DNA of 64,000 nt. Source: Kingdonia uniflora. Taxonomy: Eukaryota > Streptophyta > Magnoliopsida > Ranunculales > Circaeasteraceae. Positions 15,023 to 25,148 of the stretch are shown here, piece after piece; positions within the stretch are counted from its first letter, which is position 1; each line of letters opens with the position of its first letter. The DNA lies in the NCBI GenBank assembly GCA_014058105.1, contig JACGCM010002894.1:1674001-1738000 (forward strand). Direction: 5' to 3'. Under the pieces are notes generated by a model. It was not told where the DNA came from, did no database searches, and was given only the letters and a program-made list of their open reading frames with translations. Made by a program: the position numbers and the translations under genes.

Positions 15023-15423
15023 ATGTAACACAGAGAAGAGCACAGAAAGAATGTAACTGCGAAGAACCATGGATACATAAATGTTCACAACCATACTGCC
15101 AACAAACCCCAATGTAGATAGAAGTCTCTACAAGGAGAGTCATGAGCATGTAAAATCCTATTAATATACTTGGAGCAGGTAAAATCATTATAAAGTACCT
15201 TTTGAGATAACATGTGTTGGAGCTGATTCTTTGAGCCTTTAAGTGCAAAGAAGGATCTTATGATAAAAACACACCCAAGCGTAAAACAGATGGAAAATTT
15301 CTGAGGTATCAACACCATGACCGGAAAAAACATAGTGAACACAATGAAAACAAAGAATACTCCAGCGCCTAAAAGGAAACTAAAGTACGTTAGAGACTTC
15401 CCTGGGTATTTGTGCAACATCAA
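15023..15423 (-). pseudogene. SFT2-type vesicle transport protein, two-exon fragment
   Basis: Exon A (about 15423 or 15400 down to 15199) encodes PGKSLTYFSFLLGAGVFFVF, the hydrophobic run with FPVMVLIPQKFSICFTLG, and FFALKGSKNQLQHMLSQK. Exon B (15127 down to 15023, exactly 35 codons) continues RLLSTLGFVGSMVVNIYVSM and LRSYILSVLFSVLH. The junction has GT-AG signals and keeps phase. Together these are the membrane-spanning core of the Got1/SFT2 family, which acts in endosome-to-Golgi vesicle fusion. The N-terminal exons and the last exon (PGG...KFLSS type) are not found. A LINE fragment sits immediately upstream on the same strand. A gene fragment or truncated pseudogene is most likely. Confidence 0.75.
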
Positions 15424-15439
15424 TACACCAGAAATGGGC

Positions 15440-16035
15440 TAATTTAGTTTGCGTGTAACCTCATCTAATAGAACCTCTAAACCACGGATGTATTTAGCTA
15501 TACGCCTCTACGCCTTTTGTAAACAACAATCCCTCAAAATGTGCATCATATAACCTTCAATAATTAGAGCTTGTAAAAGAACTCGTTTGCTGTTTGAAGA
15601 TTCCCAAAATTTGAAGTTTGAGCAATAACCTTTTTCAATTACAACATGTTTGAGTTTGGATAAAATAGTTTCTTTAGAGGATATCATACCTTTGATCTGC
15701 CTGTTATTTCTTTCCTTCCAAATCATATAGATAGAGGCAGTGAAAGCAGCTTTCAATAACTCTTTAATTGATGTGTCCATTCTTGAGTGTATGAGAAAGT
15801 AAAGCTCATCATCCCAACCCCCTTCAACTTTATGAAATCCAGCACTTTGAAGAATAGTAGACCAAATAAAATTTGAGAAATGGCATTCAAAGAATAGCTA
15901 AGTTTTGTTTTCCTCCTTTAAATCACAGAAGGAACAATTATATTTTTGAAGAACCTCAATTTGTACCAGGAAGTCTCAAGTCTTTAATCTATTCTTTACA
16001 GCCAACTGATGAAGTTTTGTTAACATCAAGTCATC
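15440..16035 (-). mobile_element. LINE fragment, RT zinc-binding (zf-RVT) region
   Basis: On the minus strand the sequence reads LHQLAVKNRLKT, then KYNCSFCDLKEENKT-stop-LFFECHFSNFIWST, then FTASIYMIWKERNNRQIKG. This is the C-terminal zinc-binding region that follows reverse transcriptase in plant L1-type LINEs (C-x2-C...H/C motif, then WKERN). It has at least one stop and lacks the polymerase and endonuclease parts, so it is 5'-truncated. Confidence 0.8.
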
Positions 16036-17535
16036 ATCTCGACTTCCATTTTTCGATGCTACAAAATTGTTCTACTCTAATTTGAGAGAGAAGAATCTAA
16101 CATTTAAAACGAAGAATTGCAGTTCTCTATAAATCGAAGCTCAAAGAAGTGAAGGAAGAAAGATGTGAATGAAGGAGGCATTCGATAATTAGTGATCTTC
16201 AGTTGAGAACTTGTAAGAATTGAAGGTTGTAAGTGAGGTTGATCTAATTGGTGAAGATGAAATTAGGGTTTTACCTCATCTTCGATGTCTTTGATCTTCT
16301 ACATGACGGTCGCCATTGTTGAAGCTCAGATAGTTATTTGAGAGAGGTGATGAAGTTGCAACCTCATGTGACATAATCGATTATGGGTTCCCATGGGACA
16401 CAATGGTGAGATGAGAGAGATTTGGGTGAAGGAAAATAGGATAAAGAGAAAGACATGCAATTCTCAAATGGAGAGATGCAAAATAGAGAGTCGGGATGAA
16501 GGCTCAACTTGTTATTATTTGTTATTACTAAAGTACCCTTTTTAGGTTTTGTCTAAAGTACCCTCAAGTTTCTTTAGCCTACCAAGATTTAAATTGATCT
16601 AGGCCGTCCATCTCGCTTTCTTTACCAAATCTCTATAAAATAGCATTAAATCTCAGCCCCTCTTTATCTATGAGACAATGGCAAATTTATCTATGAGACA
16701 ATGTAATATAGACTAGGTTATGAACCCGTATTACGCACGACTGCTTAAGTCTGAAATGTAATTATTATTATTTTTTTAAATGCTTAAGTTCTATGGCTCA
16801 AGACGTAGTGGTTGAAGCCTTTAAATGTAACATATCTCAAAATAAATGAAATAGAGGTGCATTATTAAGTATTTTACGTTATAGGGATTCACGTAATAGA
16901 TTTGTAATACATTTTTTCATGTTAATTAATATTCTTCAAATTAGAGGATATTACTGGGATTGAACCACCATCTTATGAAATATTTGTAGATCTGCACCCT
17001 ATTTTAAGCAGTCTTCCATTAGAGCTAAAAAGATCTACTATAAATTTTGGTAGGGGTTAGATATCAGATGTTTAAAAAAAATCATTTTAATATAGTGATA
17101 CACATTTTAATATCGTAGTACATCGATAGTATGTAATACCTATCATAACTGACCTTAATTAAAATCAAGGAGATTATTTGGAACTCAAGACTACAAAATT
17201 TTAGTGGATTAGCTTCGTGAACCGCCATCCACTTATGATTTTTTTGCCTTATATCTTCAAAGTCCACGAAGCAAAACTATGATGCAAACGAAAAATACTA
17301 TTATAAAATATCTTATCAAAGTAATAGCTAGATTCCTCACTTTGTACGTGGGCATGTTTCTATTATCTATGGTCGTCAATCTTCATTATAATACTGCCTT
17401 CGAGTAATTCATCAAACAAATTCCACTTATTAACACCTCTAGTAAAAATTTCTGCACCACATGAAGAAGGCAAACATACGTCATAAACAAATCTACATAA
17501 TTAGTCTTACTTCTACTAAAAATTTGGGTTAGCCT
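16036..17535. other. Non-genic AT-rich stretch
   Basis: No gene seen. Apart from the Helitron-like terminus near 16712-16745, I see only low-complexity AT-rich sequence and a short repeat of TTTATCTATGAGACAATG at about 16663-16702. Confidence 0.45.
16712..16745 (-). mobile_element. Possible Helitron 3' terminus
   Basis: On the minus strand the sequence GTGCGTAATACGGGTTCATAACCTAG is followed by T. It resembles plant Helitron 3' ends: a short hairpin of the CCCGTGC...GCACGGG type, about 10 bases, then CTAG inserted before T. The hairpin is decayed and no 5' TC end was identified. Confidence 0.35.
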
Positions 17536-17540
17536 AAAAC

Positions 17541-18105
17541 TGATTCAGGAGGATCTAGGGTATTCCTACATCTCCAGTTCTGGCTTGAGCTCCCGCTCAA
17601 GCCTCTTAAATGGGGGACCCATGATCCTGGAGGATCTAGGAGAAACGAGAGTTTTTACCAAAATTGTTCGAACGAGGTTGAGAGTCGTTCGAACGATATG
17701 AACCCTTGGGCCAAAGATCTAGGGGAGGTGTTCGGTCGTTCGAACGACCTATGGGTTCGTTCGAACGACTATCGTAATTCCAGTTCTAGTAAGAGTTTTA
17801 AATACCTTTTAGAGTTGGATTAGAGTTGGATTTCGAGTTGGATTGTAACTAGGACTTGTAACCTCTATAAAAGGGCAAGCCAAGGCTAGAGTTAATTATC
17901 TAAACGTAGATCATTGTTTAGAGTTTCCATTAGATCTGAGATATTTGTAACTAGGGTTTGTAACATTCGATGAAGGGCAAGACTAGGCAAGGTTAGATCT
18001 AGGTTAAGCTCATTTTTTTTAGCAATTGAAGCTTATTTTTCCCATCGAATTTGTGTTCTTTAGACTTTTTAGGTAACTAGAGCTTCATCATCGTATTGTG
18101 GATTA
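17541..18105 (+). repeat. 5' LTR of gypsy element 2
   Basis: It starts TGATTC and ends GGATTA. The first 81 bases repeat the pre-LTR and LTR-head sequence: TGATTCAGGAGGATCTAGG at 17541 and TGATCCTGGAGGATCTAGG at 17622. It contains several GTTCGAAC palindromes (17669-17772). Confidence 0.85.
17874..17882 (+). promoter_or_regulatory. LTR TATA box
   Basis: CTATAAAAG lies in the middle of the 5' LTR, followed by the sequence that would form R/U5. The same motif is conserved in the 3' LTR at about 19260. Confidence 0.6.
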
Positions 18106-18107
18106 AG

Positions 18108-18117
18108 TGGTATCAGA
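18108..18117 (+). other. Primer-binding site, tRNA-iMet type
   Basis: TGGTATCAGA begins two bases after the LTR end and complements the 3' end of plant initiator tRNA-Met. Confidence 0.75.
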
Positions 18118-18352
18118 TTCTTGTTAGGATTCTCGGGTTTTGATTGTAGTTTATGGTCTCTACACGTGACCCTCTTAAGCAAACGAAGGAGATGTTTTGT
18201 GGATTTATGGCATCTGCTACAGTAATTTCACGACTGCTACAGTGATTTCTGGCGTCTGCTACAGTGATTTTCAGATCTACACAAATTTTGGGAATTTTAG
18301 TGAGTCCATTGACGATCCATCATAGACCTAAATCGACGAAGGACGATTTGGA

Positions 18353-18923
18353 GATGAGCGATTTCAACGATAGACTCACGATTATGGAAACGAAAGTTTC
18401 TGGGCTAACTGCTACTTTAAGGGCGTTAGTTTAAATTTTTTGTCTCGCGAACCTTGCGAAGGCTTCAACTTTATTGAAGAAAGGGGCTATGGAAGTGGAT
18501 GAAGACGTCGATTTTGTGAATTTAGTAACGGCGACTCTGGTGAAGAGGTTGGTTATTGCGAGTAGCAAGCCTGTATTACCGATTCAAGAGGGTACGTCGT
18601 CTACAACATTGTCTACGATGACAATGTCTCCTATGCAGCAAACCAATATGGGGAAGTTACAAAAGGAGGTTATGGTACCAACTATTTCTGCTATGTTGGT
18701 ACTTTTTCAGAGTCAACCTGTTGCTCCATTGGATGTTGCAGGATTTGATGATTACCATGGGATTAGTGTGGTTCGCCAGAAGTTACGGCAAAGTAAGGCC
18801 TGTGAGTATGTTTTCCAGGATGGGGTGGGTGACAAGAAGCTATTTGAGTTGTTTCTTTTACCGTTTAGTACATCAAAGTGGTACAGCAGAGAATTGGGCA
18901 TCGCCGCGTTCTCACATCTATAG
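18353..18923 (+). pseudogene. Fused gag-start / protease-tail remnant of element 2
   Basis: The main open frame is 18474-18923 (149 codons). It contains LVTATLVKRLVIASSK and VLPIQEGTSS, matching the distal protease region of the element at 5127-9651, then STMTMSPMQQTNMGKLQKEV and PTISAMLVLFQSQPVAP, which corresponds to sequence after RNase H in element 1. It carries no catalytic protease, RT or integrase and is not a host gene. Confidence 0.7.
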
Positions 18924-18967
18924 TTCTGGCTTGAGCAAGAGCTCAAGTTTCCTAAGTGGTGGAGCTT

Positions 18968-19499
18968 TGATCCTGGAGGATCTAGGGAATTGCCACATCT
19001 CTAGTTTTGGCTTGAATAGGAGCTCAAGCCTCTTAAATGGGGGAGCCATGATCCAGGAGGATCTAGGAGAAACGAGAGTTTTTACCAAATTTGTTCGAAC
19101 GAGGCTGAGAGTCGTTCGAACGACATGAACCCTTGGGCCAAAGATCCAGGGGAGGTGTTCGGTCGTTCGAACGACTATCGTAATTTCAGTTCTAGTAAGA
19201 GTTTTAAATACCTTTTAGAGTTGGATTTCGAGTTGGATTGTAACTAGAACTTGTAACCTCTATAAAAGGGCAAACCTAGGCTAGAGTTAATTATCTAGAC
19301 GTAGATCATTGTTTAGAGTTTCCATTAGATCTGAGAGATTTGTAACTAGGGTTTGTAACCTTCGATGAAGGGCAAGACTATGCAAGGTTAGATCTAGGTT
19401 AAGCTCATTTTTTTAAGCAATTGAAGCTTATTTTTCCTATCGAATTTGTGTTCTTCCGATTCTCTACTAACACAGGCTTCTCAATCGTATTGTGGATTA
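18968..19499 (+). repeat. 3' LTR of gypsy element 2
   Basis: It starts TGATCC and ends GGATTA. Its head carries the same 81-bp duplication (TGATCC at 18968 and 19049). It lacks part of the palindrome block present in the 5' LTR, so it is about 33 bp shorter. Confidence 0.85.
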
Positions 19500-19646
19500 A
19501 AAACTCATAACATCCTAATCAAAATTAATACTTCGGAAGAAATACTATCAAGAGATGAAATTGTGAAGAAAACAAAAGAACAAATATACCAAACACCTTT
19601 AGAATCTTCAATATCATTAATCATGGCATGTAGACTTATTAGACAC

Positions 19647-19650
<4 letters not shown>

Positions 19651-19728
<78 letters not shown>
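19651..19728. repeat. (GA)n microsatellite
   Basis: About 39 GA dinucleotides with one AA interruption near 19712. The arginine-glutamate repeat in the overlapping open frame is an artefact of this repeat. Confidence 0.95.
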
Positions 19729-21346
19729 TGTTAATTATATATGAAAATAACCAATATTCTAAAACTCGAAATATTTTAAAAAATAATTGAAGGAAAACTT
19801 CGATTAGGAAATTATTTTAGAAATAACAATAACAAATCTGATTAAAAATCCAAGGAAATATATCTATGGGTAATTCACACATGATAATAGTAGATTTCAG
19901 CATAGCCAGGAGTTGAGGCTAAGGGCCGATCAATATTTTATAATTGGAAAAGAAATGGGTAAATGTCATTAGTTGTTTATTTGACCCCAAAATTTAAAGC
20001 AAAAAGATATCACTTATCCACCCGTAATAATAGCTAATGGGATTTTAAAGTATAACCATTATTTATTATAAGTATTTAAACATTGAGAATCCAAATAACT
20101 TTAAAGATGCATTCTTCTCATTATTATGAGCAAATTATCAAGGTGAAAGCAAAAGGTTATGGGTAGTGTGTCATTCATTTAAAGAAATATATTGCATTAT
20201 CATGCATATTTTATGGTTAGCTCTTTTGAAGATTGCCAAAACCAAAATGAATTCCTGAAACTACAAATTTGTATGGCTTTTTTTAGCATAGTCGTGATGG
20301 GTATGTGCTAAGTAAATCGACAAACTAAAAGCCACTTTATAACTCAACCAATGCTACCTTATACTCATAGGAGCATTGTAGAGAAAAATGTTGGAAATGA
20401 TTGGGTATTGAATATATGGGTCCAGTAGAGACGTAACTAACATTATGTTTTATGGCAAGGAAGAATATATTGAAGCTAAGAGAGATTGAACGGCAGGGAG
20501 ACAAAGAAACAACGTAATATAATTATATTGAGAAACATACTTATATTTTTCATCTGAGAAAGCACTATGATTATTCAACATGAATTTCTCTTAACATTCA
20601 CATCCTCTTGTCGAGATTATGTATGACCACCTTTAAAAGTCTTTAAGAACACCTCTAAAAGTCTTTATGCTGTTATGGATGGGTGATTAATTAATACCAT
20701 GAGTAACGAACAAAAACCAAAACTAAATGGAAATTTTATCTCTAACCAAAAAGCAGAAAAATCCTTCACCAAATAAACGGAAAAGTAAAATTATTGAGAC
20801 AAAGAACTTGAACGTTTATTTTTAGTTTTGAAACTAATGCCTAGAATTAGTTGGAATGTCATTTCAGTATCACAACCCGTCAACAATCCCCTTTACATAA
20901 TCCTCTAATATCCTTCTCTAGCAAAACATCTTGCACCAAATGAAACATGAAAACCATACAAACTCCATTCAATAAATGGCAAAGTTAAGTAGTGGGTATA
21001 TTACCTTAGCGGCTTAGCCTAAAACGTTGAGACCGATACTTCATGCTATATTTTATAGTTTTTCAACGACACAAAATTTTCGTGCTTCAAACTTAATCCT
21101 ATTTATGCAGTCGAACCAAATATTCACTTGAGGTTGGCCATCAGAATGACCAAAAAGCAACTTGGTAAATTTTCTATAACAATCTCTCAAAACTCAAACG
21201 TAACTTTTAGAACAGAGAAATACCTAGAGACTCGTGGAGTAAATCAAGCCAACACTCAATTGATTTGGAAACAACGTTCCACCATCAACTTATAGTCTCT
21301 CCACAACAATGGTGCAATGCTCTTGATGATAGCAATGAATCAAACA

Positions 21347-21402
<56 letters not shown>

Positions 21403-22210
21403 TCAAAGCCTAATCGATTTCTCGGAACTAAAAATTAATCAGAAACTAATGATCATGACAATTTAAACTATAACACAACCCCAATACCACAAAAAAAAAA
21501 CCCAATTAGAAAACCCCCATCCACCTGACAATAGAACTCGAATAGAGAGAGAGAGAAAGGCGAGGCGTACCTATTAGTGTTAGCTGTAAGAGGGAGAGAG
21601 TGGAAGCGTGCCTGTTAGTGTTAGCTGTAAGAAGGAGGAGGGAGTGGAAGATCGTAATGGTTTTTTTTGTTTATTATTTTTTTAGGAGAGACGCAGGTTT
21701 TCGGAAGAGAGTTAAATTTTGAGTCGGGGGAGAAGGAGAAAAGTTTTGAGTCGAGATTAGTTTTTTGGGTTGGCCTTGGAACTTAAATTTCCAAAATAGC
21801 CCCTCCACGTGCGATTCTCGAGGCACTAAAATACTATCCCGACTCCTCTTTATCTCTGGACATAAGGCAGACTTGTCCAAAGCGGTAAAAACACCGCCCC
21901 GTTTTAATAAAAAGATTTTTGCGCTATATTCTTACATGATGCATCTTAGCAATTTTGATATGATGAAGAAACCTTTTCATGTTAACTTCTTAATAGCGAT
22001 TTCAGAGAAGCTATGTAATTTCGTAATGTGGCTCCTAAAAGTTGCAAGAACCTCGCGAGGAAAATTCTTCCAAATCTATGAGTCTTATGGTTTTGTAGGA
22101 AGATAAGGAGTACGGTTTTGATCACCAACACTAAATAAGAGTCCTCTTTTTCGACGGATTTGAATGGTCCACAAGTCCACATCAATAACCAACTGGGGTT
22201 TGAATTTTTT
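19729..22210. other. Non-genic AT-rich stretch
   Basis: No gene supported. It contains a second GA repeat at 21351-21400 and an imperfect duplication at about 21565-21645 (GCGTACCTATTAGTGTTAGC and GCGTGCCTGTTAGTGTTAGC). Frames near 21674-22242 show no recognisable domain. Confidence 0.45.
21351..21400. repeat. (GA)25 microsatellite
   Basis: An uninterrupted run of 25 GA dinucleotides. Confidence 0.95.
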
Positions 22211-22214
22211 GAGG

Positions 22215-22342
22215 TTTGGTTTTTGTAGCGGTTTGGGACCATGCCTCAAGAAGCAAAGGACCTGAGTTCAATTCACCCCCAGAGATTAGTTGGTTTAAGT
22301 GGTGATAAATTATGAACTCAAATTACCCTGCGTTTTTTTTTT
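22215..22342 (+). mobile_element. SINE-like copy, internally deleted
   Basis: It has tRNA-promoter-like sequence (TAGCGGTTTGGGACC and a B-box-like GAGTTCAATTC), then AGAGATTAGT...GTGGTGATAAA...ACCCTGCG and an oligo-T tail. The 3' half matches the SINE-like copy at 36750-36957, which has about 60 extra bases. Confidence 0.5.
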
Positions 22343-22387
22343 TTGAAATCCAGAGGTTCGATGGGTTTATCATTTTTACCATTTTCC

Positions 22388-22545
22388 TAACTAGTGTCCC
22401 GGGGCTTGCCACGGTACGTTTCATTTTAAGTCGAGATAAATCTTAACGGATGACCCTAGTGTTGGGTTTCGAACTCGAACTCGAACTCGTGACCTCTTTG
22501 TCATCTCTCCAAAAGGTGGTCCCAAACCACTAGCCCAACAAAAGA
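22388..22545 (-). mobile_element. SINE-like or Helitron-like fragment
   Basis: The minus strand begins with A-box-like GGGCTAGTGGTTTGGGACC and B-box-like GAGTTCGAGTTCGAAACCC, suggesting a tRNA-derived SINE. The other end, CCGTGGCAAGCCCCGGGACACTAG followed by T, looks like a Helitron 3' terminus (hairpin CCGTGGC/GCCCCGG with one mismatch, then CTAG before T). I cannot decide whether this is one element or a SINE inside a Helitron. Confidence 0.4.
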
Positions 22546-23219
22546 GGTTAAGATCACAGTTATCCCCAATCCGTCCGGACTTTTGTTGTTTTCTACTGTC
22601 CAGTTGTTTTCGAAATGCTCGGCCTGCCCATTTTTCTATCAAAAAAGGACAACAGTCACAAAAACTATAATGCGTAGTAAGATAAGGTATTCAACTCCGG
22701 GCAATGCAAGAGCTGCAGGGAGAGTTGTGCAGGTCAAGTCAACAAGTATAGTCAATGATAGACCTCATTGAGTTGATTAGCATTGCTTAGCCTTAGATCT
22801 CCTGAGATAAGTTCAGATTTCTTGTCATGGGTATATATGTGAATGAGGAGGAGAGGAAATAGTTGAATCTCTGATTCTTAAGACAAATGGCGGTAAGCTG
22901 TTCTACTTCTGCTCTTTTTTTTTAGTGTTGTGATGATGCAAAATGAGATATATTTTATGGGTTTTTTTGTTAATGGAAATGCTATGAGAAGGACTTTGTT
23001 TTCCTTTGAAATTTATGTTTAAGCTCTTATTTCTGTTGATGTAGATTGTATGTATGGCTTTGTAATGAGGTCAAGTGGGATATTATAGGCAATTTTTGTT
23101 TGACTAGAATCATGGATATAAAGTATTAAGCAACTCTGTTAACATTCACTGAAAAAGACATTGCGGTGTATATTTTTACTAAACAAGCTGGGATTGAGAA
23201 ACCACAACTATTTTCAAGC
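22546..23219. other. Non-genic stretch
   Basis: No coding region or repeat recognised. AT-rich, with a poly-T run at about 22914-22923. Confidence 0.4.
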
Positions 23220-23224
23220 CTGTT

Positions 23225-23460
23225 GGACTCAAAACTCTCTTTACCATGATGAAACAACCCAATCACAATACATTTTGGAAGAAATTCGAAATTCGGAAAA
23301 CGCGATAGATTCACCTTTTAGAGGTATGTGTTTTATCTCTTCACGAAGATTATCAACAAGTATGAGAAGCTCTGCCGATGCGGATGGTTGTCCAAGTTCA
23401 ATATCATTGCCTGCCAAAAAAACATTGGCTCTATGAATACAATGATCTAATAGATGTTTG
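23225..23460. repeat. Inverted repeat, left arm
   Basis: It pairs with 23529-23646 plus 29225-29320, a right arm split by the copia element. The best block is 23320-23460 against the reverse complement of 23529-23638, with a 30-bp gap in the right arm. The 68-bp loop is 23461-23528. Confidence 0.75.
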
Positions 23461-23531
23461 AAAAAGAAATTATATATATTTTTGTTGGCCGACCAGTGTT
23501 TAATCCTTGCATGGGATAATTTATTTGTCAA
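23241..23531 (-). pseudogene. 3' end of an unrecognised protein-coding gene, copy 1
   Basis: A 96-codon frame ends at a TAA after SKMYCDWVVSSW. The central part (QPSASAELLILVDNLREEIK) is hydrophilic and helix-prone. I do not recognise the family. A second, inverted copy reads PASAKLLIFVDSLREKIK... on the plus strand at 23560-23640 and, across the copia insertion, ends SKMYFDWAISSR and TAA at the same relative position. That conservation of the terminal residues and stop argues that both derive from a real gene end. No upstream exons were found. Confidence 0.45.
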
Positions 23532-23646
23532 ACATCTATTAGATCATTGTATTCATAGAGCCAATGTTAACCACCCGCATCGGCAAAGCTTCTTATATTT
23601 GTTGATTCTCTTCGTGAAAAGATAAAACACAAACGTCTAAAAAGTG
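23529..23646. repeat. Inverted repeat, right arm (first part)
   Basis: Inverse of the left arm. Homology resumes beyond the copia element at 29225, where GAATATATC...GTTTCCCGAATTACG...CCAAAATGTATTTCGATTGG is the inverse of 23230-23320. Confidence 0.75.
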
Positions 23647-24418
23647 TGTTAAGGGTGAACTCGAACTATGTTGGTCAAAGCTCTGTGGAGCTCAAGGAAC
23701 GAGCTCGGAATTCGCTATGTTTTTCGAAGCTCATTAGAGCTCGTGGAACGAGCAAGGATCGAAGTCGGAGTGAAACAGATTGAAAATGAGATTTTCAATG
23801 TTCAGATTCGAACTGGTTTTGGTACCTGGAATTCGAAATGGTTATGTTAACTGAAGACTCAAGCTGGTAAAGTTTCATGAAGACTCGAACTGGTTCTGTG
23901 CGAACTGCTGAAGAAGGATTCTAAGTCCGTCGAAGTATGACAAGACAGATTGCCAGCTCATTGGACAAGACGGCAGAGTTGTTAGACCTTACAACTACAA
24001 CAGTGTCAGAGCATGGCGTCAACACCAACTCCAGGATATCCGGAGAGTACCCTTGTAATGTGACCTAACATAGGAAGGGCTGAGTCATTCTGGTACGTAG
24101 GAGTCCGCCTCGAGATCTGTACTGCTTGTAATTAGTTCTCTACTATATAAAGAGGACTGAGGTTAAGTTTTTTTAAAAAGTGAGTTTAACCTTAAGAGTT
24201 AGGGTTTGAAGAGACTCTATTAGAAAGCTTGAGAGATCATTTTTGTAACCTATTTGATTATAGTGGATTGTTCGCGGGAGTGGTTTTTATCCGTAAGGAT
24301 TTTCCACTTCCCTCCTCTGGGCAAATTACAGTGTTTTCGATTTTGAATCTTTATGGCATTTCCGTTTATTGTTCTGAGGCGTGGAATTGGGATTAGCTAC
24401 CCCTGAGATTTTCCAATA
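23647..24418 (+). repeat. Copia 5' LTR
   Basis: 772 bp, beginning TGTTAAGGGTG. It contains a TATA box at 24144-24153 and repeated GAACTGGTT/GAACGAGC words in U3. Confidence 0.95.
24144..24153 (+). promoter_or_regulatory. Copia LTR TATA box
   Basis: CTATATAAAG, conserved in the 3' LTR at about 28950. It is the likely core promoter of the element RNA. Confidence 0.65.
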
Positions 24419-24420
24419 AC

Positions 24421-24432
24421 TAGTATCAGAAC
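24421..24432 (+). other. Copia primer-binding site
   Basis: TAGTATCAGAAC lies two bases after the LTR. It matches the initiator-tRNA-Met complement TGGTATCAGAGC with two mismatches. Confidence 0.65.
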
Positions 24433-24464
24433 AATCGGTTACAGGGCTTGTGTGGTGAAGAACG

Positions 24465-25148
24465 ATGGCCGATCAGGAGAAATTGAAGATTACTAAATTC
24501 AATGGATCAAATTTGGGAGTGTGGAAGATGCAGATAGAGGATTATCTCTATCAGAAGGATCTTGATTTACCACTAGGTAGGATTGAGATGAAGCCGACGG
24601 ATCATGACGATGCTAAGTGGGCGCGATTGGATCGCAAAGCGCTTGGAACCGTAAGGTTAACGCTGTCATCTCAGATCTCACACATGATCTCCAAAGTTGC
24701 GACTACGAAGGAATTGATGGAGACTTTGTCTTCTATGTACTCAGAACTGTCCGGGGCAAATAAGGTACATCTTTTGCGTTGTTTGTTTACCTTAAAGATA
24801 ATGGATAATGGTAATGTGCAAGCTCACATCAGTGAGTTCAATACCATTCAAGCTGAATTGGAATCCGTTAAAATCACGTTTACCGAGGAGGTGAGAACGT
24901 GGGCTCTTCTAGGGCAGATGCCTGAGAGCCGGGAAGGGTTCATTACAGCTGTGAGTAACTCATCGGGGAAGGAAGACATCAAATTTGACACTATAGTCTC
25001 TTTGATTATGAGTGAAGAAAATAGACGAAAATCAACAACACCATCTTCAACGTCAAGCGACAGTGAGTTGAACGTTGAGGAAAGGAGGTCCCTACAGAAA
25101 AGGGCCAAAATATGGAAGAGGTCGATTACAGTCAAGTGGAAAGTCTAA
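24465..25148 (+). pseudogene. Copia gag
   Basis: The frame opens MADQEKLKITKFNGSN, typical of copia gag (UBN2/DUF4219-type start). It has the W-x-M-x-I-x-D-x-L motif, the helical core (SQISHMISKVATTKELMETL) and a long alpha-helical body. Near 25085 a frameshift moves the reading frame, so the zinc knuckle CWTCGKKGHFRRDC (about 25165-25205) is in the next frame. The capsid part up to the shift is otherwise open. Confidence 0.9.

Larger units (their letters stand above)
17541..19499 (+). mobile_element. Internally deleted Ty3/gypsy element 2 (TRIM-like)
   Basis: A 1,959-bp element with LTRs at 17541-18105 and 18968-19499, flanked by a perfect 5-bp target duplication AAAAC (17536-17540 and 19500-19504). 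A primer-binding site complementary to initiator tRNA-Met (TGGTATCAGA) starts at 18108. The interior is only about 0.86 kb. It joins a short gag start (MSDFNDRLTIME at about 18353) to the distal protease and post-deletion sequence also found in element 1 (TLVKRLV, IQEGTSS, QQTNMGKLQKEVMV) and then to the element's 3' end. It is a non-autonomous deletion derivative of the family of the 5127-9651 element. Confidence 0.85.

Noticed and set aside
19446..19790. 114-codon frame with an arginine-glutamate repeat
   Set aside because: The repeat is the GA microsatellite read as codons; the rest overlaps the end of an LTR.
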